Positions 62,838 to 64,000 of a stretch of DNA of 64,000 nt are shown piece by piece. The translations under genes and the position numbers were made by a program. Origin of the DNA: Clostridium sp. Marseille-P2415 (GTDB taxonomy: Bacteria; Bacillota; Clostridia; Lachnospirales; Lachnospiraceae); NCBI RefSeq assembly GCF_900155545.1, contig NZ_LT732526.1, positions 4,047,827 to 4,111,826 of the forward strand, in the 5' to 3' direction. Within the stretch, counting starts at the first letter, position 1. Every line of letters starts with the position of its first letter. The notes beneath the pieces were generated by a model. The model worked only from the letters and a program-made list of their open reading frames with translations, searched no databases and was not told where the DNA came from.

Positions 62838-64000
62838 ATGCCGATCATTTATCATGAACAGGCGAAACAATTTCACCTGTACAATCAGTCCATGAGCTAT
62901 ATCATTCAGATCATGGGAAATGGCCAGCTGGGGAATCTGTACTATGGAAAACGGATTACGGACAGAGAGTCCTTTGCATATCTGTTTGAAACAGGGGAAC
63001 GTCCTCATGCTGCAATCAGCTGTACGGAGCCGGTCAGTTTATGTCTCCAGTATACAAAACAGGAATATCCGGCCTACGGAACGGGGGATTACCGGTATGG
63101 CGCCTGCGTGATCAAACAGGAGAATGGCAGCAGGATCGTAAATTTTACCTATGAATCCCATAGCATTTATAGGGGAAAACAACCTATAGAACCCCTTCCG
63201 GCCACCTATGTGGAGGATGAGAAGGAAGCCGATTCACTGGAGATAAAGCTTCATGATGAAGTGATGGATACGGATCTGATTCTTACCTATACCATATTTG
63301 AAGAAATGCCGGCCCTCACAAGAAATGCCCGTTTTGACCACCATGGGAAAGAGAAAATCATTCTTATGGCCGCAATGAGCGGAGCCGTTGACCTGCCGGA
63401 TTGTGACTATGAGATGATCCGGTTATCCGGGGCATGGTCCAGGGAACGGTATTTGAAGAGGGGCCCTCTGGAACAGGGGATCCAGTCGGTCTACAGCATG
63501 AGAGGAATCAGCAGCGCAGAGCATAATCCATTCCTGGCCCTGGCGAGGAAGGAGACAACGGAAAGCAGCGGGGAGGTTTATGGCTTCAGCCTTGTATACA
63601 GCGGAAACTTCTTAGGCCAGGCCGAGGTCTGTTCCCATGATATGACCCGGGTGCTCATGGGAATTCATCCGGATACCTTTGAATGGCCTCTTAAAGCAGG
63701 GGAATCCTTTCAGACTCCGGAGCTGGTGATGGTATATTCGGAAAACGGCCTGTCGTTTATGAGCCAGGTTTACCATCGCCTTTACCGTTCCCGTCTTGCC
63801 AGAGGTTATTGGAGAGACCGGGAAAGACCGGTGCTTTTAAATAATTGGGAAGCCACCTATATGGATTTTAATGAAGAGAAGATTCTTGCCATTGCCAAAA
63901 AGGCAAAGGAAACCGGTGTGGAGCTGTTTGTTCTGGATGACGGCTGGTTTGGCGAGCGCAGCGACGATCACAGGAGCCTGGGAGACTGGTACGCCAATAA
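62838..64000 (+). CDS. Alpha-galactosidase, GH36 family (5' part)
   Basis: The gene starts at ATG 62838 after AAGGAG and runs off the window; about 387 residues are visible of the ~730 usual for the family. The N-terminal beta-sandwich domain contains GNGQLGNLYYGKRI and MAAMSGAVDLPD. The catalytic barrel begins with LLNNWEATYMDFNEEKI and LFVLDDGWFGERSDDHRSLG with DW, both diagnostic of GH36 AgaN/RafA enzymes. The catalytic aspartates lie downstream of the cut. There is no signal peptide, so it acts on imported melibiose or raffinose. Confidence 0.93.
   Translation, partial: MPIIYHEQAKQFHLYNQSMSYIIQIMGNGQLGNLYYGKRITDRESFAYLFETGERPHAAISCTEPVSLCLQYTKQEYPAYGTGDYRYGACVIKQENGSRIVNFTYESHSIYRGKQPIEPLPATYVEDEKEADSLEIKLHDEVMDTDLILTYTIFEEMPALTRNARFDHHGKEKIILMAAMSGAVDLPDCDYEMIRLSGAWSRERYLKRGPLEQGIQSVYSMRGISSAEHNPFLALARKETTESSGEVYGFSLVYSGNFLGQAEVCSHDMTRVLMGIHPDTFEWPLKAGESFQTPELVMVYSENGLSFMSQVYHRLYRSRLARGYWRDRERPVLLNNWEATYMDFNEEKILAIAKKAKETGVELFVLDDGWFGERSDDHRSLGDWYAN

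Overview
The window reads as a chromosomal segment of a strictly anaerobic, carbohydrate-fermenting Clostridia member. The family Lachnospiraceae, close to Lacrimispora/Lachnoclostridium, is my inference. It rests on strong AGGAGG ribosome sites, TTGACA/TATAAT promoters, many sugar ABC transporters, GH4/GH5/GH36 glycosidases, a YesM/YesN regulator pair, a pyruvate formate-lyase with its activase, and gene styles typical of that family. No rRNA, tRNA or CRISPR array was seen.

Layout. 1-6583: the end of a YesN-type regulator, a YesM-type kinase and a YtfQRT-YjfF-type sugar ABC transporter. 6819-8204: a MATE exporter, followed by a decayed type I toxin-antitoxin locus whose antisense RNA still looks complete. 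8600-26355: a cellulose/beta-glucan locus bracketed by two direct copies of a ~135-nt structured small RNA with its own promoter and terminator. The locus holds a cytoplasmic GH5 enzyme, a seven-TM histidine kinase, a response regulator, two paralogous sugar-binding lipoproteins, two permeases and a secreted GH5 endoglucanase with an X2-like module. It is interrupted at about 13.1-20.3 kb by a conspicuously AT-rich island.

The island carries what looks like a sactipeptide (thurincin H-like) cluster: a membrane-anchored MutS-family ATPase, a 38-aa four-cysteine precursor, a PqqD/RRE-radical SAM-SPASM maturase and an ABC exporter. It also carries a decayed IS3-family element and other remnants. 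The MutS-like gene beside a sactipeptide precursor is the most unusual association in the window.

26418-33527: a LysR regulator, a nikABCDE nickel transporter and an aspartoacylase-like zinc hydrolase. 33589-35793: topoisomerase III. 35972-42108: a LacI regulator, a phosphonate-type ABC transporter (PhnD-C-E-E) and a cytoplasmic 5'-nucleotidase, without C-P lyase genes. 42335-43931: amt-glnK behind a terminator-containing leader. 44050-45601 (minus): bioY-bioB behind a BirA operator. 45867-51239: a lone receiver protein, gdpP-rplI-dnaB and a MerR-type regulator. 51340-52313 (minus): a glutamine-amidotransferase-type hydrolase and a ferredoxin.

52409-55812 (minus): a pyruvate formate-lyase locus in which the enzyme is split. 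A ~686-aa catalytic subunit lacks the glycyl-radical domain, which is encoded by a separate 81-aa gene. A second small paralogue without the glycyl motif lies between them, and the activase follows. 56064-64000: a DUF1858 protein and a melibiose/raffinose-type locus (AraC regulators, GH4 alpha-galactosidase, binding protein, two permeases, and a GH36 alpha-galactosidase cut by the window end).
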